In this document: in pieces, positions 8,375 to 17,421 of the stretch
Layout: every line of letters begins with the position of its first letter
Numbering within the stretch: position 1 is the first letter of the stretch
Assembly (NCBI RefSeq): GCF_001457835.1
Contig: NZ_LN898229.1
Location: 612,082-676,081, forward strand
DNA length: 64,000 nt
DNA from: Fenollaria timonensis
GTDB lineage: Bacteria; Bacillota; Clostridia; Tissierellales; Peptoniphilaceae
Direction of reading: 5' to 3'
Notes under the pieces: generated by a model
The model's input: only the letters and a program-made list of their open reading frames with translations
What the model was told of the DNA's origin: nothing
Databases searched by the model: none
Program-made: the position numbers and the translations under genes

Positions 8375-8608
8375 ATGGGACTATTTTCAGATAAAAGAGC
8401 AAAAGAAGAAAAGAAAACAGAGGATAAGCAAAAGTTCATCGAGCGCTATAAACTAGGAGACTTTGACGAAGAAGAGATAGAGGATATGTATAAGATATAT
8501 AAAGCTACAAGATTTAGTGGTATGCAAGGACTAATCGAGCAAAACTGGATGATTATTACGCAGCTTAATAGGCTTAATAAAAACATCGAAGAGCTAAAGA
8601 AGAAGTAA
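8375..8608 (+). CDS. Small soluble protein with C-terminal coiled coil, unknown
   Basis: A 77-residue, highly charged protein. The N-terminus is lysine-rich, the middle holds EEEIEDMYKIYKATRF, and the C-terminal 25 residues (LNRLNKNIEELKKK) fit a short coiled coil. It has a good GGAGG ribosome binding site, a TATAAT-like -10 upstream and its own terminator, so it is very likely a real gene. I do not recognise a family. Confidence 0.65.
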   Translation: MGLFSDKRAKEEKKTEDKQKFIERYKLGDFDEEEIEDMYKIYKATRFSGMQGLIEQNWMIITQLNRLNKNIEELKKK

Positions 8609-8620
8609 GGTTTATGAAAG

Positions 8621-8649
8621 GCATCTATAATCATAGGTGTTTTTATTTT
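8621..8649 (+). terminator. Rho-independent terminator
   Basis: An 8-bp stem GCATCTAT / ATAGGTGT (two wobbles) with loop AATC, followed by TTTTATTTT. Confidence 0.75.
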
Positions 8650-8704
8650 GCAAATGTCTTTGAAATTATTATAAATATTTATTATATAAATTGCAACAAT
8701 AAGT

Positions 8705-9929
8705 TAGCCACCCAGACATCATATAGACTAAATGTATAGTATAGCTTAAAAGTATTTATTTTTATTAAACTAGATACTTTTAAGCTGTTTTATTTCCTTT
8801 ATGAACTCTTCTTTTGCAGTTTTGTAATTAAAGATTTTTCTTGGCAAATTATTCATCCACTCGTTTATTCTGTATATTTTTTCTTTTGATACTTCTTCTA
8901 TTGATGTGCCTTTTTGTATAAATCTTCGTATTAATTTATGTTGACATTCACTAGTTCCTCTTTCCCATGATGTATATGGATGACAAAAATATATATCTAC
9001 ATATTCTGCTAATTCTGATAAGCTTGAAAATTCTGAACCATTATCTGATGTTATACTTTTAAATATTTCTTTGTTTAACTGCGCATTATCTTTTAAGAAT
9101 TTAAGTCCAATGTCTACTGCATCGGGTGTTTTTCCATGTATTTTTATCAGCTTTTCATATCTTGTTTTTCTTTCTACTAATGTAAGTAGTACTGGATCTG
9201 TCTTTTTCTTTTTACCTATAACTGTATCTATTTCCCAGTGGCCGAATTCTTCTCTTGTTTGTATTTTATCTGGTCTTTCTTCTATGGATATGCCAAGCTT
9301 TTTCTTGTTTTGTCTTGTTCTTCTTGTGCTATTTTTGTTTTTTCTCTTTACTTTTTCTAGTAGATCTATATTTTTTGTTTTCATTAGTGACTTATTTATC
9401 CAGTTGTAGAGGCTTTTTGTTGATGGTATTTCTGATGATGGAAAGAGTCTATTTGCTTTTGCGTATCCAACACATACATCTGGAGACCATTTATCTTTTA
9501 ACATTTTATTGTCTGCCCATTTAAGAAATTCGACTATATCTATATATTTTGGTCTTCTTCCGCAAGAAGATCTATTGTTTATATATACCTCATAATTAGT
9601 TAAGGCAAAGTATTTTTCATCGTAGTAAGTATATGTTTTGTTATTACTTTTTATTATTCTCTTTTGCTTTACTGTGCCTTTCTTTATTGCGTTGTTTATT
9701 GTCTGCGGGGCTCTATTTAGCCTTCTTGCTATCTCTCTGTTGCTATGTCCATCTATTTTCCATGCCTGTATTAATGACATTTCATGTAGTGATAGATGTG
9801 AATTTTTCTTGCGTTCTGTAAATTCTATGGTATAATTTATATGAGTCATGTGTACCTCCGTATAGTTGTTTTTTTGTTTGTTACTAATACTATACCATAT
9901 GTACACATGATTTTTTTATTTGGTGGCTA
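8705..9929 (-). mobile_element. Complete IS30-family insertion sequence
   Basis: A 1225-bp element. The outermost 8 bases are inverted (TAGCCACC at 8705-8712, GGTGGCTA at 9922-9929); matching continues only loosely inward. It is flanked by the direct repeat AGT (8702-8704 and 9930-9932), a 3-bp target duplication as expected for this family. It carries one transposase gene on the minus strand. A 13-bp inverted repeat (8743-8755 / 8774-8786) spans the transposase stop codon and may act as a terminator at that end. It sits in an intergenic region, so no gene is visibly disrupted. Confidence 0.88.
8770..9849 (-). CDS. IS30 family transposase
   Basis: A 359-residue DDE transposase. An N-terminal helix-turn-helix (HLSLHEMSLIQAW... 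REIARRLNRAPQTI) binds the inverted repeats. The catalytic core shows GHWEIDTV with the first Asp, TSDNGSEF with the second, and SWERGTSE with the Glu, followed by LIRRFIQKGTSIEEV, a typical IS30 block. The ATG at 9849 is chosen because GGAGG lies five bases upstream; an in-frame ATG at 9906 would lie in the likely promoter region. Length and motifs are intact, so the protein should be active. Confidence 0.93.
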   Translation of the reverse strand: MTHINYTIEFTERKKNSHLSLHEMSLIQAWKIDGHSNREIARRLNRAPQTINNAIKKGTVKQKRIIKSNNKTYTYYDEKYFALTNYEVYINNRSSCGRRPKYIDIVEFLKWADNKMLKDKWSPDVCVGYAKANRLFPSSEIPSTKSLYNWINKSLMKTKNIDLLEKVKRKNKNSTRRTRQNKKKLGISIEERPDKIQTREEFGHWEIDTVIGKKKKTDPVLLTLVERKTRYEKLIKIHGKTPDAVDIGLKFLKDNAQLNKEIFKSITSDNGSEFSSLSELAEYVDIYFCHPYTSWERGTSECQHKLIRRFIQKGTSIEEVSKEKIYRINEWMNNLPRKIFNYKTAKEEFIKEIKQLKSI

Positions 9930-10004
9930 AGTTAATTATACAATCTTCCTAAATATTTATTATCAATAGCTAATGTGATATAATAAAGTAAAAGGAGTGA
10001 TACT

Positions 10005-10484
10005 ATGTTAATTATAGAGGTAATAATTTTATGTGCGCTCTTCTTCGCCCTATGCTACCTCGGAACAGGCACAGACGAGAAGAACCTAAAGAGCTACGCC
10101 TCCTACCCAGACGAAGTACAAAGGCGCATACGAGAAGTAGAAGAGTATAAGGGTAAGTTCCACGAAGCTAATATGGCGCGCACATGGCTTGCGAACCTTG
10201 TGGTGTTTTTAGCCTTATTCATAATTTTCGGATTCTTTATGCGCACAAAAGATTTTATGCAAAACTTTATAAATTTACTCATACTAGGCCAGGCGTTAAA
10301 CATCTTCGACCTATTAGTCATAGACCTACTATGGTGGCGAAATGCAAGCCGCATAAGACTTACGAAAGTGCCAGAGAAAGCCTTGTACCTAAGTCCCCAA
10401 AAGCACATCCAAGCATTTCTACGAGCAGTAGTTATGTATATAGTCGTCGCAGCAGTGGATGGATATTTGTTGACATTGTTTTAA
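10005..10484 (+). CDS. Integral membrane protein, unknown function
   Basis: A 159-residue protein with about four membrane helices (roughly 2-20, 62-80, 88-108 and 138-157). A charged cytoplasmic-type segment between helices 1 and 2 contains YPDEVQRRIREVEEYK, and LLWWRN follows helix 3. It has an AAAGGAGTG ribosome binding site. I recognise the pattern as one common among uncharacterised Clostridia proteins but cannot give a function. It lies immediately upstream of the strong promoter that once served the metallophosphoesterase gene. Confidence 0.65.
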   Translation: MLIIEVIILCALFFALCYLGTGTDEKNLKSYASYPDEVQRRIREVEEYKGKFHEANMARTWLANLVVFLALFIIFGFFMRTKDFMQNFINLLILGQALNIFDLLVIDLLWWRNASRIRLTKVPEKALYLSPQKHIQAFLRAVVMYIVVAAVDGYLLTLF

Positions 10485-10497
10485 TGAACAATATAGC

Positions 10498-10526
10498 TTG
10501 ACAAGCTTTGCAAGATTCAATATAAT
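10498..10526 (+). promoter_or_regulatory. Consensus promoter left of the restriction-modification insert
   Basis: TTGACA (10498-10503), a 17-base spacer, TATAAT (10521-10526). Downstream lies a copy of the RBS and first codons of the metallophosphoesterase gene. This was therefore probably the native promoter of that gene before the methyltransferase and endonuclease genes came between them. Confidence 0.75.
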
Positions 10527-10568
10527 AATCATGACGGAGGGTTGATACTCTACGTTTTTAAGTAGATT

Positions 10569-10603
10569 AAGGAGCAATAAATGAAAATACAGAAAAAACA
10601 CAT
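10569..10603 (+). repeat. 35-bp direct repeat, left copy, flanking the restriction-modification genes
   Basis: Identical to 12984-13018, where it forms the RBS and first eight codons of the metallophosphoesterase gene. In this left copy the ATG (10581) opens a frame that diverges after eight codons and stops at 10676, so it is a stranded 5' end, not a gene. Confidence 0.9.
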
Positions 10604-10719
10604 ATTAATTAAAATATTTTTAATAATCAAACACAAAATAAATATTTTGTGGTATAATAATAGTGATTATGGATAAAGTTGAGTATTATTGGTAAATAAT
10701 AAAAAAGGGGTGGAGCGAT

Positions 10720-11562
10720 GTGTCTAATAAAAATATTATATTATCTCCTATTTTAAAATGGGTTGGGGGTAAAAGACAATTATTAAATGATATTCGCCCT
10801 TTGATACCAAAGAAAATAACACAGTATGTTGAGCCATTTGTTGGTGGGGGAGCAGTTTTATTTGATTTGCAGCCGAAGAATGCAATCATCAATGACTTGA
10901 ACGAAGAATTAATAAATGTATACCTAAGCGTTCGAGATTATCCGTGTGAACTAATAGATTTGCTTGAACACTATCATAGTTTAAATAGTGAGGATTATTA
11001 TTATTCGATAAGAGAACTTGATAGAAGCAAAGATTATCACTTAATGTCTTCTATAGAAAAGGCAGCTCGCATAATATATTTAAATAAGACGTGTTACAAC
11101 GGCTTATTTAGAGTAAATCAAGCGGGTCAATTCAATGCTCCTTATGGTAGGTATAAAAATCCCAATATAATTAATAAACCAGTAATTTTAGCTATGAATA
11201 GGTATTTTAATGATAATGAAATTAAAATACTACATGGAGATTATAAAAAGGTTTTAACAAATTTAAAAAAAGGGTCGTTTGTTTATTTTGATCCACCATA
11301 CATGCCACTATCAACATCCTCATCATTTACAGGATATACTGAGAATGGCTTCTCAGAAAAAGACCAAATTGAGTTAAAAAAGAAATGTGATAGGCTTAAT
11401 GAAGAAGGTGTAAAATTTTTACTGTCTAATTCAGATCATACTCTAATCAAAGAAATATATAAAGATTATGAAATAATAACTGTAAAGGCGCGTAGAACAA
11501 TAAATAGAGATGGAAATAAACGTGGAGAAATAAATGAATTATTAATAAGGAATTATAAATAA
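10720..11562 (+). CDS. Dam-like N6-adenine DNA methyltransferase (restriction-modification)
   Basis: A 280-residue alpha-class adenine methyltransferase. Motif X is KWVGGKRQL (13-21), the AdoMet loop motif I is EPFVGGGAV (38-46), then NKTCYNGLFRVN, and the catalytic motif IV is DPPY (191-194). These are features of the Dam/DpnIIA group, many of which methylate GATC, but the target cannot be fixed from sequence alone. The start is the GTG at 10720 with GGGGTGGAG just upstream; an ATG two bases earlier is out of frame. It runs directly into the endonuclease gene (one base apart). Very AT-rich, unlike the phosphoesterase gene behind it. Confidence 0.9.
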   Translation: MSNKNIILSPILKWVGGKRQLLNDIRPLIPKKITQYVEPFVGGGAVLFDLQPKNAIINDLNEELINVYLSVRDYPCELIDLLEHYHSLNSEDYYYSIRELDRSKDYHLMSSIEKAARIIYLNKTCYNGLFRVNQAGQFNAPYGRYKNPNIINKPVILAMNRYFNDNEIKILHGDYKKVLTNLKKGSFVYFDPPYMPLSTSSSFTGYTENGFSEKDQIELKKKCDRLNEEGVKFLLSNSDHTLIKEIYKDYEIITVKARRTINRDGNKRGEINELLIRNYK

Positions 11563-11563
11563 A

Positions 11564-12871
11564 ATGAATACGAATGAAGCGTGGGAAAAATTAATTGAAA
11601 AATATAATATAATCGATAAAATAAAAAAAGATGGTGCATTTTATATTACTGCAAAGCAAATAGGTGAGTTTAAAGAGCCTAGATTAATGGCAAAATGGGA
11701 TAGTTCTGAAGCGTTGCCAAAAGTTTTTAAACATAACAATATTAATATTTTGCCTGTTAGTAGAGGAGAGTATGTTTTAAGTGACTTTAAATTATATGAG
11801 CCAATACCTGAGTTAGGGCAGAGAGATGTACAGATGCTAAAAGTTGAAAGACCAATATATGATTCTATAGATATTGAAAATATTACATCTGAGTCTAATG
11901 CTATTCATGTTTTAATACTCTCAAAAATATTAGATGATTTTTTATCTGAAGATGACAATGTATCTACGTTTAGTGGCAGAATGAGTACTGGAGTATTTAG
12001 TTTTTATGTTGATAGACACAGAGGAACTTCACTAAATGTTAATGTGAACAAAGCCCAGTGTGAAATAGATGGCGGGGTGGAGAATAGCAATTCAGTTGTA
12101 ATATTAGAAGCTAAAAATGTAGTGCGTTCAGATTTTCACATAAGACAACTATATTATCCTTACAGATTGTGGAAAAACAAAGTAAACAAACCCATTAGAC
12201 TTGTATTTTTGATTTATTCTAATCAAATATACAGATTGTTTGAATATAGGTTTACAGATATCAAAAATTATTCTTCAATAGAATTGGTTAGAACAAAAAA
12301 TTATTCTTTACAAGATACAGATATCTCATTGTTAGATCTATATAATGTATATGAAAATACACATGTTAATTATGATGATAATATGAAAAAATCAAATACT
12401 CCGTTTATACAAGCTAACTCTTTTGAAAAGCTTATATCTATATTGGAAATATTATGTGAAGAAAGCAAAACAAAAGATGAAATTTCTAATATCATGCAAT
12501 TTGATTTGAGGCAAGCTGATTACTATTTTAATGCGGGTAAATATCTAGGATTGTTAAAGAAAATTTCGGTTAAAGAAGAAGCAGAAGGAAAAATTAGAAA
12601 TTTTACAAAAATATGCTTGACAAGTCTTGGCAAAGAAGTAATGAAACTAAATTATAAAGAGCGTCAATTAAAGCTTGTATCCTTTATTTTAGAACATAAA
12701 ATATTTCGTAAGTTGTTTTTTATCACATATGATGGTGGAAAGATGCCAGATAAAAAAGAAATTATTAAGATTATGAAAAAGAACAATGTTTGTGGTGATG
12801 GACAAATAGAGAGACGTTCAAGCACGGTTGAATCTTGGCTAAAATGGATATTTAGCCTACCAAATATATAG
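11564..12871 (+). CDS. Type II restriction endonuclease, PD-(D/E)XK fold
   Basis: A 435-residue protein paired with the methyltransferase. Residues 165-195 show a PD-(D/E)XK core: Asp169 in CEIDGG, then Glu182-Ala-Lys184 in VVILEAKN, followed by the helix FHIRQLYYPYR. The C-terminal third looks like a winged-helix DNA-binding unit and ends in the pattern S-S-T-V-x-S-W-L-K-W-I. The N-terminal ~100 residues may also contact DNA. The context (one base after a Dam-like methyltransferase, same strand, shared terminator) makes it the cognate nuclease. Which sequence it cuts is unknown. Confidence 0.8.
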   Translation: MNTNEAWEKLIEKYNIIDKIKKDGAFYITAKQIGEFKEPRLMAKWDSSEALPKVFKHNNINILPVSRGEYVLSDFKLYEPIPELGQRDVQMLKVERPIYDSIDIENITSESNAIHVLILSKILDDFLSEDDNVSTFSGRMSTGVFSFYVDRHRGTSLNVNVNKAQCEIDGGVENSNSVVILEAKNVVRSDFHIRQLYYPYRLWKNKVNKPIRLVFLIYSNQIYRLFEYRFTDIKNYSSIELVRTKNYSLQDTDISLLDLYNVYENTHVNYDDNMKKSNTPFIQANSFEKLISILEILCEESKTKDEISNIMQFDLRQADYYFNAGKYLGLLKKISVKEEAEGKIRNFTKICLTSLGKEVMKLNYKERQLKLVSFILEHKIFRKLFFITYDGGKMPDKKEIIKIMKKNNVCGDGQIERRSSTVESWLKWIFSLPNI

Positions 12872-12886
12872 ATAATAAATTTTAGA

Positions 12887-12925
12887 AATAGAGATAATAT
12901 TTTATGTTATCTCTATTATTTTAAT
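12887..12925 (+). terminator. Rho-independent terminator of the restriction-modification operon
   Basis: A perfect 11-bp stem AATAGAGATAA / TTATCTCTATT with a 9-base loop and an ATTTTAAT tail, 15 bases after the endonuclease stop. Confidence 0.8.
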
Positions 12926-12983
12926 GTTATATATAAAAATTTATTAATTAATATCAATAGTTCAATTAGTTCTACGCTAGACA

Positions 12984-13018
12984 AAGGAGCAATAAATGAA
13001 AATACAGAAAAAACACAT
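12984..13018 (+). repeat. 35-bp direct repeat, right copy
   Basis: Contains AGGAGC (RBS) and the first eight codons of the metallophosphoesterase gene; identical to 10569-10603 on the other side of the restriction-modification genes. Confidence 0.9.
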
Positions 13019-13832
13019 CAAATACATCATCTTCACCATGCTAATAGCTCTCGCACTAATAGCTTTTGACGTGCGCCTAAAAACTGTTCACTACACTATC
13101 ACTTCAAATAAAATCAATACGCCTATGCGCGTAGCCTTAATCACGGATCTTCACTCATGCAAATATGGCGCTGGTCAAAAAATGCTGATTGATGCGGTGG
13201 ATAAAGAAAAGCCGGACGTGATTCTTTTGGGCGGCGACATCTTTGACGACGTTATTCCTGACGATAACACGAAGACCTTTCTCACAGCCATCGCGAAGCG
13301 CTACCCAAGCTACTACGTTACAGGCAATCACGAGTACTGGAGCCGCCGTGTGGGCGAAATGCTAGCGTGGCTTGAAGCAAATGGCATTGAGGACATCGGT
13401 GGCAAGACCATTCGCATGAATATTCATGATAATGAGATCAGTCTATCGGGCCTTAACGATCCGGACGAGGCGCGCTACACAGGCGAGGGCGAGGGCATGG
13501 TGACTGAGCTTGAACGCGCTAAAAACGAAAGGGACGATACAGCTTTTACGATTTTATTAACTCATCGCCCGTCTTTTGTGAATTTGTATAAGGATGCCGG
13601 CTTTGACTTAGTACTCGCGGGCCATGCGCATGGCGGTCAGTGGCGCATCCCAGGCGTTTTGAACGGTACTTTCGCGCCTGACGAGGGCTGGCTACCGAAG
13701 TTTGCTGGAGGCATCTATAGCTTTGACAATGGCAGTGAGATGATTGTTAGTAGGGGCTTGGCAAGAGAGTCTACACGTATCTCACGTATTTTTAATAGGC
13801 CGGAGTTAGTTATAGTTAATATAAATCATTAA
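12996..13832 (+). CDS. Membrane-anchored metallophosphoesterase (YkuE/YaeI type)
   Basis: A 278-residue calcineurin-like phosphoesterase with an N-terminal membrane anchor (about 9-25). The two-metal site is complete: Asp51-Leu-His53, Gly-Gly-Asp81, Gly-Asn111-His112-Glu113, LLTHRP, and GHAHGGQ with two histidines. Relatives act on phosphoester bonds in envelope lipids or nucleotides, facing the outside or the membrane. Codon use is less AT-rich than in the restriction genes before it. Its original promoter seems to lie 2.5 kb upstream (10498), now cut off by the insert; only weak promoter-like sequence lies directly in front. Confidence 0.9.
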   Translation: MKIQKKHIKYIIFTMLIALALIAFDVRLKTVHYTITSNKINTPMRVALITDLHSCKYGAGQKMLIDAVDKEKPDVILLGGDIFDDVIPDDNTKTFLTAIAKRYPSYYVTGNHEYWSRRVGEMLAWLEANGIEDIGGKTIRMNIHDNEISLSGLNDPDEARYTGEGEGMVTELERAKNERDDTAFTILLTHRPSFVNLYKDAGFDLVLAGHAHGGQWRIPGVLNGTFAPDEGWLPKFAGGIYSFDNGSEMIVSRGLARESTRISRIFNRPELVIVNINH

Positions 13833-13834
13833 GA

Positions 13835-13860
13835 AGAGGGCAACGCTCTCTTTTTTATTT
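13835..13860 (+). terminator. Rho-independent terminator
   Basis: A stem AGAGGGC / GCTCTCT (7 bp, one wobble) with loop AAC, then TTTTTATTT, starting three bases after the phosphoesterase stop. Confidence 0.8.
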
Positions 13861-13946
13861 GTCTCGTTTGCCTTTTATCTATGCTTATGAAAATATTTAT
13901 TTGTCAAAGGTGGCTATTGGGTAATAAGTATAAGAAAGGAGTAAAT

Positions 13947-16655
13947 ATGTTAGAACTTAAAAATATTTCAAAAATATATCACACTGAAGGCTTTTCGCAA
14001 AGGGCTTTGGACAATGTATCGATTTCGTTTAGATAGAGTGAGTTTGTTTCTATACTTGGTGAATCGGGTGGAGGTAAGACAACTCTTTTAAATATAGTCG
14101 GAGGTCTTATGCGCTATGACGAGGGTGACCTTGTAATCGATGGCAGATCTACGAAGCAGTTTTCGGACAAGGACTGGGACTACTATAGAAACGTTAGGAT
14201 AGGCTTTATCTTTCAATCATATAACTTAATTAATCATCAAAGTATACTTGACAACGTAAAGCTGTCTTTGACTTTATCGAATAAAAATACTGGCGATGCT
14301 GAAGAAAGGGCTATCAAAGCTCTTGAAAGGGTCGGCCTAAAGGAGCACATACACAAAAGGCCAAGTGCCTTATCTGGCGGTCAAATGCAAAGGGTAGCCA
14401 TAGCTAGGGCTTTGGTTAATGATCCACAAATCATACTTGCGGACGAGCCAACGGGTGCTCTTGACAGCGAAACATCTATCTCTATAATGAATTTACTAAA
14501 GGAGCTGGCTAAGGATAAGCTTGTCATCATGGTTACGCACAACAAAAGATTGGCAGAAGAGTACTCGACAAGGATAATCGGTATAAAGGACGGCAGGATA
14601 ATTTCTGACACGGATCCTTATGAAGCGGAAGAAAAGGGCGACAGCTTTAAAATTTCGAAGATAGCTCTTAAGCTAAGAACGGCTCTAGGACTATCATTTA
14701 ACAATCTTTTGAGTAAAAAAGCAAGAACGCTTCTAACAGCTTTTGCTGGATCCATCGGCATCATCGGCATTGCCCTCATCATATCTATATCAAATGGTGC
14801 AAGTGACTACATTGCTGACAATCAAAGGAATGCTTTGAAGTCTTTCCCAATCGATATTGAGAGCAAATCCATCGACCTATCTAGTCTTACAAAGCTTGAT
14901 AACAACGTTTCAAAGACTACGGATAGATCTAAACTTAGCTCAAATGACATTGGTCTTACAAATAGGTCAAAGATATCAGGCAGCGGCTATGAGAATGACC
15001 TTGCCTCGTTCAAAGACTACCTAGAGAAGAATGAAGCGGAGCTAGACGAAAAGGTGGGCAAACACTTTATTTCTTACGCCTATGATGGCGGCTTTGACAT
15101 TTATACAAAGGATGCTAAGGGCAAAGTGATTAATACTAATGGCTCTGATTTTGAAAAGAAGAGCGGCTTTGGCTTTAATCAATTTTTCAGCATGTCAGCT
15201 TCAAAGAACAATGACAATTTTTCTCAGATTATTAGTGATAAAGAGGGAAATATCTCACCAATGGTTTTAGATGAATACGAGCTAATCGAGGGCAAGTGGC
15301 CTGAAAAAGAGGACGAATTAGTATTATTTACTGATTATAATAATCAAATTTTAAGAAGTAATTTTTACGAGCTAGGCTTTTTAGACTCGGAAGAATACAA
15401 AAAAATCCTCTCTGATATGGACGATAATAAAAAGGTTGACATAAAAAAAGTTGAGATTGATCCAAAGGAAATCATCGGTCATGAGTACAAGGTAGTCACT
15501 CCAGCGGACTATTACGAAAAGAAGGATGCCGGCTACATTAGCATCAAGGATGATGAAGAGAAGAAAGAAAAGCTTATAGACTCTGCTATCAGCATGAATA
15601 TAGCTGGTATTGCAAGGAAAAAGGCTGACAACGACTCCAATGTAAGTCAAACGCCGCTTGCCTATAGCAGTAAATTTACTGATGCGATGATTAAATATGT
15701 TTCAGAGCAAGAAATTATTAAGGAGCAATTAGATAAGAAGGACATAAATGTTTTAAATGGACTTAAGTTCAAGGCAGATACTGAAAAAGAAAAGATAGAT
15801 CAGGCAAAAGACTATCTAAGGAATTTACCAGATGAGAGTCTTACTAGATTTAACGCGTGGATGCTGCAAAACAAGAAAGAGATGCTAGCAGAGATGCAAT
15901 CGCTTAATATGCAGATGCGCGCCAAAGCTCCAGCTGCGTCTAAGACAAGAGAGTCAAATGACAGAGCTATGCTAAACTATATGCTTCATAAAGGCAAAGA
16001 CAAAGATTACTTAGACGTTTATGATGAATTTTTGAAAGACTATTCTTACAAGAAAAACCTTGAAAATCTCGGCTATATCGATGAGAATAATCCATCGAAA
16101 ATATCGATATATGTGGACGAGTTTGAAAATAGAGATAAAGTCAAAAAGCTTATTAACGAGTACAATGAAGGCAAGAAAAGCGCACAAAAACTTAACTTTA
16201 ACGACTTTATCGGCTCCATTTCAAAATCCATCACAGACATACTTGCAGCCATATCATACGTTTTGATAGCCTTTGTGGGCGTCTCGCTTATCGTTTCATC
16301 GATAATGATAGGCATCATCACATATATATCCGTCTTCGAAAGAACAAAAGAGATTGGTATACTAAGGGCGATTGGCGCAAGCAAGGGTGATATCTACAAA
16401 GTTTTTATGTCGGAAACTTTAATTATAGGCTTGCTCTCAGGGCTCATAGGTGTTGGCATAAGCTCATTTTTAAATATATTCATAACAAAGATCATGGTTA
16501 AGGCAACGGGCATAAGTACTATTGGCTCAGTGCTTCCAAAAGAAGCGGCACTTATCTTGATTGCAATATCAGTTGTGCTTAGCTTGATAGCAGGACTTAT
16601 ACCGTCAAGCATAGCAGCTAAGAAAGACCCAGTTGAAGCCTTAAGTGCTGAATAA
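13947..16655 (+). pseudogene. MacB-type ABC transporter (ATPase-FtsX permease fusion) interrupted by an amber codon
   Basis: The full-length frame starts at the ATG 13947 (AAAGGAG upstream) and runs about 900 codons to 16655. Codon 30 is TAG (14034-14036), between the first strand of the ATPase and its P-loop. Beyond it the frame is intact: Walker A GESGGGKTT (38-46), Q-loop FIFQSYN, signature LSGGQMQR, Walker B IILADEPTGALD, then four membrane helices around a large extracytoplasmic domain, ending with the FtsX motif (ISVFERTKEIGILRAIGASK). The next ATG (14109) would drop Walker A, so a shorter product could not hydrolyse ATP. The gene is either recently inactivated or needs amber suppression. 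Relatives export peptides or lipoproteins or sense cell-wall stress. Confidence 0.85.
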
Positions 16656-16666
16656 AATAAATTATG

Positions 16667-16698
16667 AGAAGGCTAAATAAATATATTTGCCTTCTTTT
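16667..16698 (+). terminator. Rho-independent terminator
   Basis: A stem AGAAGGC / GCCTTCT, extended by AAAT/ATTT inside, then TTTT; 11 bases after the ABC gene stop. Confidence 0.75.
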
Positions 16699-16716
16699 AA
16701 TATAGAGGTGATATTT

Positions 16717-17223
16717 ATGGCAAAAGACAATTACAAGACTATAGTCCATCCGCTTGAGCCATGCTTTACTAAGGAGTCGAAAATTTTGATTCTAGGTTCA
16801 TTTCCATCGGTCAAGACTCGTGAATATGGCTTCTTTTATGGCCATCCGCAAAATAGGTTTTGGCGTGTTATGGAGATTTTGTTTAAAGAATACCTTGATA
16901 ATGGCATTGCCACGCGCAAAGACTTTTTATCGAGAAAGAAAATTGCTCTCTACGACTCCATCTACCAGTGCGACATAGTTGGATCAAGTGATGCGAGCAT
17001 TAAAAATGTCCAGCCATCTGACTTAAGCCGCATTATTAAAGGCGCGGACATTAAGGAAGTTTTTCTAAATGGAGCAACTTCGTATAAATATTATAAAAAG
17101 TATCACGAGAAGGACTTGGGACTCGAGGGAGTGAAGCTGCCATCGACAAGTCCAGCAAATGCGAGGTATAGGCTGGATGATTTAGTAAGCGAGTGGAGAG
17201 CAATTCTTAAGTATTTGAATTAA
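16717..17223 (+). CDS. Hypoxanthine/deoxyinosine DNA glycosylase (uracil-DNA glycosylase superfamily)
   Basis: A 168-residue base-excision enzyme of the UDG superfamily, family 6 (hypoxanthine-DNA glycosylase). Visible motifs are LILGSFPSVKTRE (about 24-36, the water-activating loop), FYGHPQNRFWRV (40-51) typical of this family, a central FLNGATS strand and the late LPSTSPANA loop that inserts into DNA. It removes deaminated adenine (hypoxanthine) from DNA. The start at 16717 follows GAGGTG by six bases; an upstream TTG in frame lies inside the preceding terminator. Monocistronic. Confidence 0.88.
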   Translation: MAKDNYKTIVHPLEPCFTKESKILILGSFPSVKTREYGFFYGHPQNRFWRVMEILFKEYLDNGIATRKDFLSRKKIALYDSIYQCDIVGSSDASIKNVQPSDLSRIIKGADIKEVFLNGATSYKYYKKYHEKDLGLEGVKLPSTSPANARYRLDDLVSEWRAILKYLN

Positions 17224-17233
17224 TTTAAAAAAA

Positions 17234-17385
17234 GCTATTAAGAAATACTTACATGATGGCACTTTTCTGAAATAGAAAATCGGACATTGAATAAAAATTG
17301 GATATTGAAAACTATAATCATGGTGACTTAGTTTATCTAGGTCACTTTTTCTTTACTTTTAGCCGCCTTCGTGGTATTATTTAAT
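17234..17385 (+). repeat. Terminator-promoter element, copy 1
   Basis: First of three similar intergenic elements. Shared blocks: ATGGCACTTTTCTGAAATAG near the left end; a terminator stem GTGACTTAG/CTAGGTCAC (17323-17345) with a T-tail; a promoter TTTACT (17352-17357), 17 bases, TATTAT (17375-17380) with extended -10 TGG. The central stem seen in copies 2 and 3 is not formed here. It ends the glycosylase gene and starts the next. Confidence 0.85.
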
Positions 17386-17421
17386 GTAGACAGAAGATAT
17401 TGGAGTGAAAGGAGATAGTAT

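Noticed and set aside
9071-9835. Several plus-strand open frames of 62-112 codons, rich in Phe, Leu and Cys
   Set aside because: They are antisense shadows of the IS30 transposase gene, without ribosome binding sites and with unnatural composition.
10581-10676. 31-codon open frame starting with the same eight codons as the phosphoesterase gene
   Set aside because: It is the stranded copy of the duplicated start; beyond the repeat the sequence is random AT-rich DNA.
14034-14036. Pyrrolysine or other recoding of the in-frame TAG
   Set aside because: No pyl genes or recoding element seen, and the site is not in a protein type known to use it; a mutation is simpler.
16073-16384. Minus-strand open frame of 103 codons in the MacB-type gene
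   Set aside because: Antisense shadow of the FtsX permease domain with no start signals.
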